64,000 nucleotides of DNA from Acinetobacter calcoaceticus ANC 3811 (GCF_000399665.1 NZ_KB976986.1:496001-560000); one strand, 5' to 3'. Positions 35,284-45,086 are shown, counted from the first letter of the stretch. Program-made: numbers and translations. The notes: generated by a model not told the origin, from the sequence alone.

Positions 35284-37164
35284 ATGCACTATCCTAAAGT
35301 TTATGATGTTATCGTTATCGGTGGCGGTCACGCAGGTACGGAAGCGGCCCTCGCTGCTGCGCGTATGGGACGACAGACTTTGCTTTTGACCCATAACATT
35401 GAGACTTTGGGCCAAATGAGTTGTAACCCAGCAATCGGTGGTATTGGTAAGTCGCATTTAGTACGTGAAATTGATGCACTTGGCGGCGCAATGGCTTTAG
35501 CTGCCGATAAAGGTGGTATTCAGTTCCGTATTTTAAATTCACGTAAAGGTGCAGCAGTGCGTGCAACACGTGCCCAAGCTGACCGCGTGCGCTATAAAGC
35601 TGCTATCCGCGATACTTTGGAAAATCAAGCAAATCTTGATATTTTCCAGCAAGCGGCTGATGACCTGATTGTTGAGGGTGATACAGTTAAAGGTGTTGTT
35701 ACCCAAATGGGTGTTCGCTTTGACGCTAAAACTGTTGTGTTGACTACAGGTACATTCTTGGGTGGCGTAATCCACGTTGGTTTAGAAAAATCAAGCGGTG
35801 GTCGTGCAGGTGATCCGCCTTCTATTGCACTTGCTCAGCGTTTACGGGAATTAAAACTACCTGTTGGTCGTTTAAAAACTGGTACACCACCACGTATTGA
35901 TGCACGTTCAGTTGATTTTTCAGTCATGATTCCGCAGCCAGGTGATTTCCCGTCTCCAGTCATGTCGTTCATGGGTGATGCTTCTATGCATCCAGAACAA
36001 GTAAATTGTTATATCACGCATACGAATGAAAAAACCCACGACATTATTCGTGGTGGTTTAGATCGTTCACCAATGTATACCGGTGTTATTGAAGGTGTTG
36101 GTCCGCGTTACTGCCCATCAATCGAAGATAAAATTCACCGTTTCGCTGATAAAGACTCACATCAGGTGTTTTTAGAACCAGAAGGTTTAGATACACACGA
36201 GCTTTATCCAAATGGTATTTCGACTTCGCTTCCATTTGATGTGCAGTTTGAGCTTGTTCGCTCTATTCGTGGTATGGAAAATGCCCATATTTTGCGTCCA
36301 GGCTATGCGATTGAATACGACTATTTCAATCCACAAGCTTTGAAATTTACTCTCGAAACTAAAGCAATTAGTGGTCTATATTTTGCTGGCCAAATTAATG
36401 GTACAACAGGTTACGAAGAGGCAGGTGCTCAAGGTTTACTTGCTGGCTTAAATGCTGCGCGCCGTGCGTGGGAGCAAGAAGAGTGGACACCTAAGCGTGA
36501 TCAAGCTTACATGGGCGTATTGGTTGATGACCTCATCACTTTAGGTACCAAAGAACCATACCGTATGTTTACCTCGCGTGCTGAATACCGTTTGATGCTA
36601 CGTGAAGACAATGCAGATCAACGTTTAACGACTGTTGGTCGTGAACTCGGTTTGGTTGATGATGTACGTTGGGCTGCTTATTGTGAAAAAATGGAAGCGG
36701 TTGAGCGTGAAACTTCTCGTTTACAACATTTGTGGGCAGCACCAAATAACCCAATGGGTAAAAAATTCGTTGAGATGACGGGTGCTGACTTAAGTAAAGA
36801 ATGTAGTGCGATTGATTTGCTTAAACGCCCAAATATTAACTTTGGTCAAATTGCAGAACTTACGAGTTCTGAAGTTTCTGAGCAAGTTGGCGACCAAATC
36901 GAGATTGCTGTGAAATATGAAGGTTATATTAACCGTCAGCATGAAGATGTGGCGCAGTTAAAGCGTCTTGAAGAAACTAAAATTCCTACCGATTTTGATT
37001 ATGACGTAGTGTCTGGTTTATCGCGTGAAATTACCCAAAAATTAAAAACGGTTCTTCCTGAAACATTAGCTCAAGCAAGCCGTATTCCTGGTGTTACACC
37101 AGCAGCAGTTCAGCTTGTAATGATCACAATTCGTAAGAACAATATGATTAAGAAAACAGCTTAA
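35284..37164 (+). CDS. mnmG: tRNA uridine 5-carboxymethylaminomethyl modification enzyme
   Basis: 626 residues from the ATG at 35284 ([20 protein letters not shown]), matching the family length of about 629. An earlier in-frame ATG lies inside the promoter. The FAD-binding GGGHAG motif is at about 13-18. The [23 protein letters not shown] block, [11 protein letters not shown], and the C-terminal helical part ending [17 protein letters not shown] are characteristic. With MnmE it installs the cmnm5 group on U34 of several tRNAs. Monocistronic with a strong terminator. Confidence 0.97.
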   Translation: MHYPKVYDVIVIGGGHAGTEAALAAARMGRQTLLLTHNIETLGQMSCNPAIGGIGKSHLVREIDALGGAMALAADKGGIQFRILNSRKGAAVRATRAQADRVRYKAAIRDTLENQANLDIFQQAADDLIVEGDTVKGVVTQMGVRFDAKTVVLTTGTFLGGVIHVGLEKSSGGRAGDPPSIALAQRLRELKLPVGRLKTGTPPRIDARSVDFSVMIPQPGDFPSPVMSFMGDASMHPEQVNCYITHTNEKTHDIIRGGLDRSPMYTGVIEGVGPRYCPSIEDKIHRFADKDSHQVFLEPEGLDTHELYPNGISTSLPFDVQFELVRSIRGMENAHILRPGYAIEYDYFNPQALKFTLETKAISGLYFAGQINGTTGYEEAGAQGLLAGLNAARRAWEQEEWTPKRDQAYMGVLVDDLITLGTKEPYRMFTSRAEYRLMLREDNADQRLTTVGRELGLVDDVRWAAYCEKMEAVERETSRLQHLWAAPNNPMGKKFVEMTGADLSKECSAIDLLKRPNINFGQIAELTSSEVSEQVGDQIEIAVKYEGYINRQHEDVAQLKRLEETKIPTDFDYDVVSGLSREITQKLKTVLPETLAQASRIPGVTPAAVQLVMITIRKNNMIKKTA

Positions 37165-37176
37165 TCTTTTAAATGT

Positions 37177-37207
37177 AAAAAAAGCCCAGTTAAGACTGGG
37201 CTTTTTT
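37177..37207 (+). terminator. mnmG terminator
   Basis: AGCCCAGT (37183-37190) pairs with ACTGGGCT (37195-37202), flanked by A's and T's. Confidence 0.9.
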
Positions 37208-37277
37208 ATTTTTTGTTCCAAAAATATATGCAAACTTCCTAAGGAGGAAAATAGATTTCACTTCCTTTTTTTCTTAT

Positions 37278-37306
37278 TTCACATATTTAAAGCAGCCCGT
37301 TATATT
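37278..37306 (+). promoter_or_regulatory. Promoter of the micro-gene
   Basis: TTCACA (37278-37283) and TATATT (37301-37306) are separated by exactly 17 bases, a good sigma-70 match. Transcription would start near 37313, about 25 bases before the first ATG. Confidence 0.55.
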
Positions 37307-37337
37307 AAATTCACGTTCAAACAAGAGGGCTTTAACC

Positions 37338-37465
37338 ATGACAATGAAATCAATTCGCTACAATAGAGATGAAATGGCATGCCAATGTTCATGTTTAAAA
37401 TAGCGCAAAAGAAAGAGCAGATCAGTTTGGTCGGGGGAGAACAGATTGATCTGAAACAACTATAA
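37338..37465 (+). CDS. Candidate micro-gene with possible -1 frameshift
   Basis: Not recognised. From the ATG at 37338, with AGAGGG eight bases upstream, a 21-residue frame runs to TAG at 37401-37403; it is basic then cysteine-rich (MKSIRYNRDEMACQCSCLK). The bases directly before that stop, 37394-37400, are T-TTA-AAA, a textbook -1 slippery heptamer in the correct frame. A -1 slip adds 22 residues (IAQKKEQISLVGGEQIDLKQ plus the end) up to TAA at 37463-37465. The alternatives are a simple one-base indel in a former 43-residue gene, or a second start at 37385. A 17-base-spaced promoter and a terminator frame the unit. Confidence 0.45.
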
Positions 37466-37510
37466 ATATAAGAACCAATATAAAATTAAGAAAATTATAA
37501 TTCAAAATCT

Positions 37511-37537
37511 AAAGAGAACCTTATGGTTCTCTTTTTT
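37511..37537. terminator. Terminator after the micro-gene
   Basis: AAAGAGAACC pairs with GGTTCTCTTT around a TTAT loop, followed by T's on the plus strand. It also serves the convergent WYL gene, whose stop is a few bases away. Confidence 0.8.
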
Positions 37538-37541
37538 ATAT

Positions 37542-38549
37542 CTATTTATTCTCAGATTCAATTTCTCGCACAGCGTTGTGTACTTGAAGAGGTTCGATAT
37601 GTAGTAATTTCTTGCCAAAACTACGTAACCACCACACCAGTTGAGATGTAAAAGGTACGGTCGCGGTAACTTCTACAATATTTTCTTCAAGTGGAACGAT
37701 AGTTTGGTCCTTACTTAACTGACTTTCATAGAAAGTTTTAGCAGTCTGTTCTGTCATGGTTAATGTGAGCTGAATTGATTCAGTTGGCTGTTTGTAGTCC
37801 ACTCTGAAGCCTAAAGCACCTGAATCGATATAATGATCAATATCAAAATTGACTGGATGCAGTGCTCGACTATCTAAGACTTTTGCTGATTTAAAACGGT
37901 GCAAGGCAAACGTTTGAACTTCAGTTTTGTCATGTCGTGTGCAAATTAAATAAATTACTGCACCTTTTTGTACCAGAGCCAAAGGATTTAAAACATAAGT
38001 TTTGTCTTCTCCTTGATTGACTCGTGCGCGATAAATACATTCTATTTGTTTGTCTTGGAGTAGACCTTCATAAATTGCTTGTTGAGCAGCACGGTCGACT
38101 ACAGGTGGGATAAGCGGTTGGCTTGCTGGTACGATGCGTACTCGGTTAATCCATTGCCTCACATTATTTTGTGTAGAGAGGCTGCGTTTAGCTAAATCAA
38201 ACCAAGGCCCCATCTCATCAAGCAGGCTAGGTGGAAGTAAGTGTTTTAGATGCTCTTCAACCATCATAAAGGTTACTGCCTGGGAACTAGTCATGTGAGG
38301 TAAGCTTTGAATAGGCGCATCTGATTGCCACCGCCAGCCCTGAGGTACAGCCTTATTACTTTCAATTGGAAAGCGCTGAGCAATTTGATTTAAATCACGC
38401 TGAATAGTCCTTAAACTGATATCAATACCTTCACGTTCAAGCATTTCTTGTAATTCCCGTGTCCCGATCCATTTACCGGTAGGGAGGCGAGATAAAATCT
38501 GCCATTGGCGATATAAACTATTTGAAGTTTCTTTTTCTATTACAGACAT
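37542..38549 (-). CDS. WYL-domain transcriptional regulator
   Basis: 335 residues. The N-terminal winged helix (about 8-75) has ILSRLPTGKWIGTRELQEML and ISLRTIQRDLNQIAQRFP. The WYL domain (about 165-235) holds IECIYRARVNQGEDKTYVLNPLALVQKGAVIYLICTRHD, and a WCX-like C-terminal part follows. WYL proteins are ligand- or nucleic-acid-sensing regulators, often controlling defence or stress genes. It is divergent from the Anbu operon with a 227-base gap and may regulate it; that is inference. Confidence 0.88.
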   Translation of the reverse strand: MSVIEKETSNSLYRQWQILSRLPTGKWIGTRELQEMLEREGIDISLRTIQRDLNQIAQRFPIESNKAVPQGWRWQSDAPIQSLPHMTSSQAVTFMMVEEHLKHLLPPSLLDEMGPWFDLAKRSLSTQNNVRQWINRVRIVPASQPLIPPVVDRAAQQAIYEGLLQDKQIECIYRARVNQGEDKTYVLNPLALVQKGAVIYLICTRHDKTEVQTFALHRFKSAKVLDSRALHPVNFDIDHYIDSGALGFRVDYKQPTESIQLTLTMTEQTAKTFYESQLSKDQTIVPLEENIVEVTATVPFTSQLVWWLRSFGKKLLHIEPLQVHNAVREIESENK

Positions 38550-38776
38550 AAGCGTAATACATCTATATCCAATTGCTTTGGTGTCAACACAATAAAAAAT
38601 CTTTACACATTTAGCAAGTTTGTCAGATTCGGTTTATGAGTACTTTTACAATCGATGTTAAGATTTAAAAGAAGAAAGTTATAACAATGCACCGTAAAAA
38701 AATTAAACATATATAAATGGCACTGAAATTGCTTATTTAAAAATGAAATATAGATAAATGATAAGACGAGGTGGTT

Positions 38777-40327
38777 ATGTCAGAACAAGAGCATGAATTA
38801 CATATAGATAATGATTTTTTTATACAAGAGCAGACAACTACGGCACTCATTAACCCAACCTCTTTTTTAGAACATATTTCCGTAAAAACTAATCTATTTG
38901 AGCAGCTAAAATCACAGTTTTTTAATGAGATGCTGGACGATGTAACATCAAATGGGGCTGCTTCTAAAAAAATTGAACAATGGTTGAGTATCCGTACTTT
39001 AGATGAGCTAAAACAATTGAATGCTCAGGCGAAGCAGCATTTTCTTTACCATGGGATTACTTTTAATGTATATGGTGATAAAGAAGGCACAGAGCGAACT
39101 ATTCCTTTTGATTTAATTCCAAGGGTAATTGAAAAAAAACAATGGGAGAAAATAGCTTCGGGCTGTGCACAGCGAGTTAAAGCATTAAATTATTTCCTAG
39201 ATGATATTTATCATGGGCAACATATTTTAAAAGAACAACTCATTCCCGAAGAGCAAATCATGGGGAATGACGCTTTTCAGCCTCATATGCTTAAACATGC
39301 TTTGAAAGGTAAAATTTATTCACAAATTAGCGGGATTGATATTATCCGTGATGGTGAAGGAGAGTTTTTTGTATTAGAGGATAATTTAAGAACGCCTTCA
39401 GGTGTGTCTTACATGATCGAAAGCCGAAACATTAGCCAACAATTGATGCCTGAGTTATGTGCAGCCAACAATTTACAGGGAATTGAGCATTATCCAAAAC
39501 TTTTAAAAGAAATATTGCAGGAGAATTCATCTGCTGACCGCCCTTTTGTGGTGGTGCTAACACCGGGACGTTTTAATAGTGCTTTTTATGAGCATGCTTT
39601 TCTAGCACGTGAAATGGATGTGCCACTAGTTACAAATCGCGATTTATTTGTCGAAAATGATCAAGTATTTGTCAAAACTATTCGTGGGCGTCAAAAAGTA
39701 GATGTGATTTACCGCCGTTTAGATGATGATTTTCTAGATCCTCTAGCATTTAGACCAGACAGTGCTTTAGGTGTAGCAGGCCTTATGTCTGCTTATTTGC
39801 AAAAAAATGTTGTGATTGCAAATGCGCCTGGAACAGGCGTGGCTGATGATAAATCCATTTATCCTTATGTGGATCAAATGATTCAATATTATTTGGGTGA
39901 AACGCCAATTCTAAAAAATGTACCTACTTATCAGTGCCGTAAAGATGAACACTTAGATTATGTACTGTCTAATTTAGATCAATTGGTTGTTAAAGAAGCA
40001 CAGGGATCGGGTGGCTATGGCATGTTAATTGGGCCTCAAGCAAGTTCGTGTGAAATTGATGATTTTAGAAAAAAATTGATTGCCACGCCTCATATGTACA
40101 TTGCACAGCCTACCTTAGCCTTATCTGTAGCTCCGACTTTAACTACAGGAGGAGTGGCTGAACGTCACATTGACTTACGTCCATTTGTATTGAGTTCACC
40201 TTATCGTACAGAAATAGTACCGGGTGGCTTAACACGAGTAGCCATGCAGGCTGGCTCTTTAGTCGTAAATTCGTCCCAAGGTGGCGGCATAAAAGATACA
40301 TGGGTTGTCGAAACATTACATTCCTAA
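38777..40327 (+). CDS. Circularly permuted ATP-grasp protein (type 2) of the Anbu operon
   Basis: 516 residues from the ATG at 38777; a GTG six bases earlier overlaps the GAGG ribosome site. The circularly permuted ATP-grasp core shows GIDIIRDGEGEFFVLEDNLRTPSGVSYMIE (about 192-221), VIYRRLDDDFLDPLAF, GVADDKSIYPYV and KEAQGSGGYGMLIGP. Such enzymes form amide bonds with ATP. In Anbu operons the enzyme is proposed to make a peptide tag or modification, which has not been proven. First gene of the operon; alpha-E follows after 22 bases. Confidence 0.92.
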   Translation: MSEQEHELHIDNDFFIQEQTTTALINPTSFLEHISVKTNLFEQLKSQFFNEMLDDVTSNGAASKKIEQWLSIRTLDELKQLNAQAKQHFLYHGITFNVYGDKEGTERTIPFDLIPRVIEKKQWEKIASGCAQRVKALNYFLDDIYHGQHILKEQLIPEEQIMGNDAFQPHMLKHALKGKIYSQISGIDIIRDGEGEFFVLEDNLRTPSGVSYMIESRNISQQLMPELCAANNLQGIEHYPKLLKEILQENSSADRPFVVVLTPGRFNSAFYEHAFLAREMDVPLVTNRDLFVENDQVFVKTIRGRQKVDVIYRRLDDDFLDPLAFRPDSALGVAGLMSAYLQKNVVIANAPGTGVADDKSIYPYVDQMIQYYLGETPILKNVPTYQCRKDEHLDYVLSNLDQLVVKEAQGSGGYGMLIGPQASSCEIDDFRKKLIATPHMYIAQPTLALSVAPTLTTGGVAERHIDLRPFVLSSPYRTEIVPGGLTRVAMQAGSLVVNSSQGGGIKDTWVVETLHS

Positions 40328-40349
40328 TTGTGGGTTAAAGAGGAACTTT

Positions 40350-40946
40350 ATGGTTTTACTCAATTCGAGTGCGCATCAAATATATTGGTTGGGTCGATAT
40401 CTAATGAGGGTTAAATTTGCAGCCTCTCATTTACCCTTTACACAAGATGAGAAAGCAACAAAATTTGCAGCAGCATTTGGTTTGGTAATAGAAAATGCTG
40501 AATTACTAAATCACTATATGTTAGACAAGAAGCAAACATTTTCATTACTGAACCAGTTGATTATTGCTAAAGATAATATTCAAGAACTAAGAGGTATATT
40601 GTCATCAAATGCTTATGCAGAATTAAATCATGTGATTAACACGCTTCAAGCTCAACCTGAAGCTTTGAGAAAAGCTGTTGAACAATGTACCGAAATACTA
40701 GAAGCGGAGAATGAAGATGTGGGTTTATTTCTGCATTTAGGTCAAAAAATAGAGCAATTTGATATAGAACTACGTTTTGGGCAAGATTTATCAGCCCTTG
40801 TGCCTGAACTGGAGGTTGTGGTGCAACGGCTTGCTGGCTTAGGTTGGGAGAATATAGATCAAAATTGGCAAGTACTAAAGCATCAGCTAACGTGGGATGC
40901 TTATTATACTTTCACACAGCAGTTGGAAAATATGTTTGAGGTCTGA
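40350..40946 (+). CDS. Alpha-E domain protein
   Basis: 198 residues from the ATG at 40350, with AAAGAGGAA just upstream; an upstream in-frame ATG lies inside the previous gene. The opening LLNSSAHQIYWLGRYLMRVKFAA matches the alpha-E family (IYWLGRY-type signature), and the rest is all-helical. The family always accompanies circularly permuted ATP-grasp genes and is thought to support their reaction; a fusion of the two exists in some bacteria. Many alpha-E proteins are about 310 residues, so this one is short. The next gene starts two bases after its stop. Confidence 0.88.
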   Translation: MVLLNSSAHQIYWLGRYLMRVKFAASHLPFTQDEKATKFAAAFGLVIENAELLNHYMLDKKQTFSLLNQLIIAKDNIQELRGILSSNAYAELNHVINTLQAQPEALRKAVEQCTEILEAENEDVGLFLHLGQKIEQFDIELRFGQDLSALVPELEVVVQRLAGLGWENIDQNWQVLKHQLTWDAYYTFTQQLENMFEV

Positions 40947-40948
40947 TT

Positions 40949-41728
40949 ATGAAATTGATGGTTAATCATCAAACGCATTATAGCTATACTGAAACTGCTC
41001 AAAACAGTATTCAGTATATTAAAATGATGCCTCAAACATCGCCGCATCAACATGTTATGAATTGGGCAATTAGCGTGCCGGGTGACAAAACGATCAAGAG
41101 AGACATATTTAACAATGTTTGGATGACGGCTAGTCAGCGCTATCAATACCAACATCTGACATTTATGGCTCAAGGAATCGTTGAACTTCAGAATGTAGAG
41201 CTTGGTTGTGTAAATCTATCTACACCTACAAATTTATTTTTGCAGATGACAGGTGCAACCCGATGTGATTCAGAAATGTTAGACTTTGCCAGAAATATTG
41301 TAGTGGTCAAAGATCGACAGCATATTGCATTGTTAAGCGAATATATTTTGCAGAAAATACTTTATCAGCCTGAAAGTACATCGGTTCAGACAACTGCAAC
41401 TGAAGCGTTTCACGCTGGTGAAGGTGTATGCCAAGATCATGCTCATGTTTTAATTGCGATGTGTCGTGCGTTACAATTACCAGCACGTTATGTCTCTGGT
41501 TATCTATTTGATCAAAACTATCCGCACCTTGCCAGTCACGCTTGGGCGGAAGTATTTTTAGAAAATCAGTGGTATTGTTTTGATGTAAGCAATCAGTTGT
41601 TTACACCCAAACATCATATCTACCTTGCGGTTGGCCGTGATTATCTTGATGTAGCACCTATTCGTGGTGTAAGAGAGCAAGGCGGGGTTGAGAACATGAT
41701 GTCTGTGGTTCAAGTGTTGGCATGTTGA
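40949..41728 (+). CDS. Transglutaminase-like cysteine protease family protein
   Basis: 259 residues. The N-terminal beta domain (about 1-90) is the bacterial transglutaminase N-type (LMVNHQTHYSYTETAQNSIQ). The catalytic triad is visible as Cys in GEGVCQDHAHVLIAMCRAL (about 160), His in SHAWAEVFLENQWYCFD and Asp in the latter. The family is presumed to cleave or transfer amide bonds, perhaps acting on the product of the ATP-grasp enzyme. Two-base gap upstream and 16-base gap downstream place it in the operon. Confidence 0.92.
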   Translation: MKLMVNHQTHYSYTETAQNSIQYIKMMPQTSPHQHVMNWAISVPGDKTIKRDIFNNVWMTASQRYQYQHLTFMAQGIVELQNVELGCVNLSTPTNLFLQMTGATRCDSEMLDFARNIVVVKDRQHIALLSEYILQKILYQPESTSVQTTATEAFHAGEGVCQDHAHVLIAMCRALQLPARYVSGYLFDQNYPHLASHAWAEVFLENQWYCFDVSNQLFTPKHHIYLAVGRDYLDVAPIRGVREQGGVENMMSVVQVLAC

Positions 41729-41744
41729 ATGTAAAGAGAATGAA

Positions 41745-42479
41745 ATGACCTATTGTTGTGCGCTAAGATTGGAACAAGGCTTGGTGTTTATTAGTGACAC
41801 TAGAACTAATGCAGGAGTTGACCATATTTCTGTGTTCCGAAAATTGCATACTTTCGGTGTTACTGGAGAGCGTTTTATTGCCTTGCAAACAGCAGGTAAT
41901 TTAGCAACAACGCAGGCTGTTATCGGTCATTTACAAAATGCCCTTACTTTGCAGCAAGAGCCTAATTTATATAGTGTTAATACTATGTTTGAGGCCGCTG
42001 AACTGATTGGTAAAACCTTGAAAACTGTTTTAGAGGATATTAGTTCAGATACTCAAGAGCAAATGAATTATGCCTGTAGTATTTTGGTTGGTGGACAAAT
42101 TAAAGGTGGCGACATGCAACTTTATAATGTCTATCCACAAGGTAATTTTATTTGCGCGACTACAGATACACCTTACTTTCAAATAGGCGAGAGTAAATAT
42201 GGCAAACCTATTCTAGATCGTGCTTTATATTATGCAATGCCACTAGATGATGCATTACGTTGTAGCCTAATTTCTTTTGACTCAACTTTGCGTTCAAATG
42301 TTTCTGTTGGCTTGCCACTTGATGCATTGATTTACAATAAAGATAGTTTTGTGATCCCAATGGGAAAACGAATTACAGAAGATGATCCTTATTTTTCACA
42401 GATTAGTAAACAGTGGTCAGATACTTTGCGTCGCGGCTTACAGGAAATGCCAAAACCAACTGATGATTACTGGCGATAA
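41745..42479 (+). CDS. Anbu, ancestral proteasome-like beta subunit
   Basis: 244 residues. The start MTYCCALRLEQGLVFISDTRTNAGVD is the Anbu signature. After Met removal Thr2 is the presumed N-terminal nucleophile, and the SDTRTNAG motif follows, with DD...GLPLDALIYN later. Anbu proteins are Ntn hydrolases that form ring- or helix-like dodecamers without a known regulatory ATPase. Protease activity has been hard to show. It ends the four-gene operon and is followed by a strong terminator shared with the convergent alr. Confidence 0.93.
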   Translation: MTYCCALRLEQGLVFISDTRTNAGVDHISVFRKLHTFGVTGERFIALQTAGNLATTQAVIGHLQNALTLQQEPNLYSVNTMFEAAELIGKTLKTVLEDISSDTQEQMNYACSILVGGQIKGGDMQLYNVYPQGNFICATTDTPYFQIGESKYGKPILDRALYYAMPLDDALRCSLISFDSTLRSNVSVGLPLDALIYNKDSFVIPMGKRITEDDPYFSQISKQWSDTLRRGLQEMPKPTDDYWR

Positions 42480-42495
42480 AATTTTAAAAACTAAT

Positions 42496-42525
42496 AAAAA
42501 AATCCAAGCAAGCTTGGATTTTTTT
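42496..42525. terminator. Bidirectional terminator between Anbu and alr
   Basis: AATCCAAGC and GCTTGGATT pair across a short loop, with A's before and T's after, so it can stop transcription from both sides. Confidence 0.85.
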
Positions 42526-42537
42526 ATATTTTATTAT

Positions 42538-43614
42538 TTAACTGCTTTTGCGAGTAGGGCGATTGCTTAGGCGACAGAGTAATTCATATCCTATCGTTCC
42601 GTTTGCATCCGCAACATCATCCACTAAACGGTGTGCACCCCAAAGTTCGACTGGCGTACCTAATTTTACTTGCTTGCCTGTCACATCGATTGCAAGCATG
42701 TCCATACTCACTCGGCCTACAACTGCACAGAGCTGTTTATCAATAGCGACATAGTTTTGTTTAATATAAGCCCGTGGATAACCATCGCCATAACCTATAG
42801 AAACAATAGCGATTTCCATTGCTTGCTTGGCACAGAAAGTAGAGCCATAACCGACATATTCATCAGTTTGAATATGATTTAGCGCAATCACTTCTGCTGA
42901 AAAAGTCATAACTGGTTTTAGGTCAAGATCATGGACTGTTTTATCTGCAAAAGGCGAAGCGCCGTAAAGCATAATACCCGGACGAACATAATCAAAATGT
43001 AATTCTGGCCATTTATAAATAGCAGCAGAGTTACAGCAAGATGCTAAAACAGGATCACAAGCTTGTTTCACTTGTAAGAATTGTTGCTTTTGTTGTTCGT
43101 TAAGCGGGTGGTCTACATCTGCATTTGCGAAATGCATCACTAGCACACAGGTAAATCCTTCGGCTTTTAAATTTTTAATAACTTCAATAATTTCAGTAAC
43201 TTTAAAGCCTAAACGGTTCATGCCGCTATTAAACTTAACCCAGACCTTTAAACCTTGAGTGATGTATTTTTGCTTATGTTTAATTAACCATTCAAATTGT
43301 TGTTGATGGTGAATCACACATTCAAATTTTTGTTCAATTGCAATTGGCATTTCATCTTCAGAAAATACCCCTTCAATTAAAGTAACAGGTTGTTGAAATC
43401 CGAGTTCACGAATTTCTAAACCTTCTTGCAGGCAGGCGACACCAAAGGCATCTGAGGCACTTAAGGCTGCTAAACAGTCTTTGATTCCATGTCCATAAGC
43501 ATTAGCTTTCACCATACTTACAATTTTTGAATTTGCTGCGAGTTGTTTGACACGGTTTAAATTATATTGAAGCGCATTACGATCAATATAAACTGTTGCT
43601 TGGCGCACCCTCAT
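42538..43614 (-). CDS. alr: Alanine racemase
   Basis: 358 residues. The PLP lysine is Lys36 in VSMVKANAYGHG. The partner tyrosine lies in VGYGSTFCAKQ (about 253), and RVSMDMLAIDV near 295 is typical. The enzyme makes D-alanine for peptidoglycan in the cytoplasm. It follows dnaB by 26 bases on the same strand and is probably cotranscribed, as in E. coli where alr is linked to dnaB. The start has a modest AAAGGAGTAAATG ribosome site. Confidence 0.95.
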   Translation of the reverse strand: MRVRQATVYIDRNALQYNLNRVKQLAANSKIVSMVKANAYGHGIKDCLAALSASDAFGVACLQEGLEIRELGFQQPVTLIEGVFSEDEMPIAIEQKFECVIHHQQQFEWLIKHKQKYITQGLKVWVKFNSGMNRLGFKVTEIIEVIKNLKAEGFTCVLVMHFANADVDHPLNEQQKQQFLQVKQACDPVLASCCNSAAIYKWPELHFDYVRPGIMLYGASPFADKTVHDLDLKPVMTFSAEVIALNHIQTDEYVGYGSTFCAKQAMEIAIVSIGYGDGYPRAYIKQNYVAIDKQLCAVVGRVSMDMLAIDVTGKQVKLGTPVELWGAHRLVDDVADANGTIGYELLCRLSNRPTRKSS

Positions 43615-43640
43615 TTACTCCTTTGGGCTAGAGATAGAGT

Positions 43641-45086
43641 TTATTCTTCATCATCATATTGACTGTAATACTCAGGAGAGAGATTACTAAATCGAGTATA
43701 TTGACCTTCAAAGGCAAGACGAACTGAACCAATTGGACCGTTACGCTGTTTACCAATAATAATTTCTGCAGTGCCGGCTTCTTTCGACTCTTTGTTGTAA
43801 ACCTCATCACGGTAAATAAACATAATCAAGTCGGCATCCTGCTCAATCGCACCAGATTCACGTAAGTCAGACATTACTGGACGTTTATTTGGTCGGTTTT
43901 CCAGACTTCGGTTGAGCTGGGAAAGTGCGATAACAGGGCAGTGCATTTCTTTTGCTAAGGCTTTCAAGCTACGTGAAATTTCTGAAATCTCACCCACACG
44001 GTTATCACCCATTCCTGGAACTTTCATGAGCTGTAAATAGTCGACCATGATACAACCGATTTTACCATCATGCATTTTGGCAATGCGTCGAGCACGGGCA
44101 CGAAGTTCTGTTGGAGGTAGAGCAGATGAGTCATCAATATATAAATGCATTTGTTGAAGTTGCAAAATGGTACCAGTCACCTTGGTCCATTCATCTGCAT
44201 CTAAGTTCCCCGAACGTAAATGTCCTTGGTGAACTTTACCCATTGCAGAAATAAGACGCATCGCAATTGAGTCCGCTGGCATCTCCATTGAAAATACTAG
44301 AGCGGGTAGCTTGTTATATTGCAGAACGCTTTCAACCAAATTCATAGCGAAAGTGGTTTTACCCATGGATGGACGTGCGGCAACAATAATTAAGTCGCCA
44401 GCTTGCATACCAGATGTTTTATTATCAAGCTCTAAGAAACCTGTGGTTAAACCTGTAATATTGCCATCTAGTTTTGAGAGTTCATCAAGTTTACTAATTA
44501 CATCGGCGGTAACAGAGCTAATAGATTTAGGACCTGCATCTTTTTTATTGTTATTGTGTTGCTCTGCTAGAGAAAAAATACTGGTTTCTGCTAGGTCTAG
44601 AATTTCACTAACACCACGACCTTTTGTGTCATAAGCATTTTGTAAAATTTCAGTACTGACTTTGATCATACTGCGAAGCGTAGAGAACTCTTTAATTTTA
44701 CTGGCATATGTTTCTAAGTTGTAGAAACTTGATGGGGAATCAGCCATAAGCTGCATTAAATATTCTTCACCACCGATAGCGTCGAGTAAATTTTGTTTTA
44801 AGAGCCAGTCACTGACTAAGACAGCATCATAAGGAGAGTTTTCTTGTGCCAGCTTCTCAATGGAACGATAGATATATTTGTGACGTGTTGCATAAAAATC
44901 ATTTTCTTTTAATAAGTCGCTGACTTGCTCGAATGATTCGGCAACTGTCATTAGGGCCGCAAGAACAGCTTGTTCAATAGCTAAATTGTGTGGGGGAGTG
45001 CGAAACTCTTTAAGTTGGCCTGATTCACTCGTTTTATTTTCTTTTGGAGATGAAAGAGTTAAAGAAGTGGCATTCGCCTGAGACAT
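43641..45086 (-). CDS. dnaB: Replicative DNA helicase
   Basis: 481 residues, the normal length. The N-terminal domain with PPHNLAIEQAVLAALM (about 31-46) is followed by a linker and the RecA-like motor. Walker A is ARPSMGKTT at 237-245, Walker B is IMVDYLQLM, and the C-terminal part has LSQLNRSLENRPNKRPVMSDLRESGAIEQDADLI. It forms the hexameric replicative helicase. No intein or inserted sequence is present. A 198-base gap upstream separates it from the rplI terminator. Confidence 0.97.
   Translation of the reverse strand: MSQANATSLTLSSPKENKTSESGQLKEFRTPPHNLAIEQAVLAALMTVAESFEQVSDLLKENDFYATRHKYIYRSIEKLAQENSPYDAVLVSDWLLKQNLLDAIGGEEYLMQLMADSPSSFYNLETYASKIKEFSTLRSMIKVSTEILQNAYDTKGRGVSEILDLAETSIFSLAEQHNNNKKDAGPKSISSVTADVISKLDELSKLDGNITGLTTGFLELDNKTSGMQAGDLIIVAARPSMGKTTFAMNLVESVLQYNKLPALVFSMEMPADSIAMRLISAMGKVHQGHLRSGNLDADEWTKVTGTILQLQQMHLYIDDSSALPPTELRARARRIAKMHDGKIGCIMVDYLQLMKVPGMGDNRVGEISEISRSLKALAKEMHCPVIALSQLNRSLENRPNKRPVMSDLRESGAIEQDADLIMFIYRDEVYNKESKEAGTAEIIIGKQRNGPIGSVRLAFEGQYTRFSNLSPEYYSQYDDEE

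Noticed and set aside
44311..44634. 107-codon frame antisense to dnaB
   Set aside because: A shadow of dnaB coding sequence, with no ribosome site or family resemblance. Similar shadows inside yeiH, mnmG and cyoB were also dropped.
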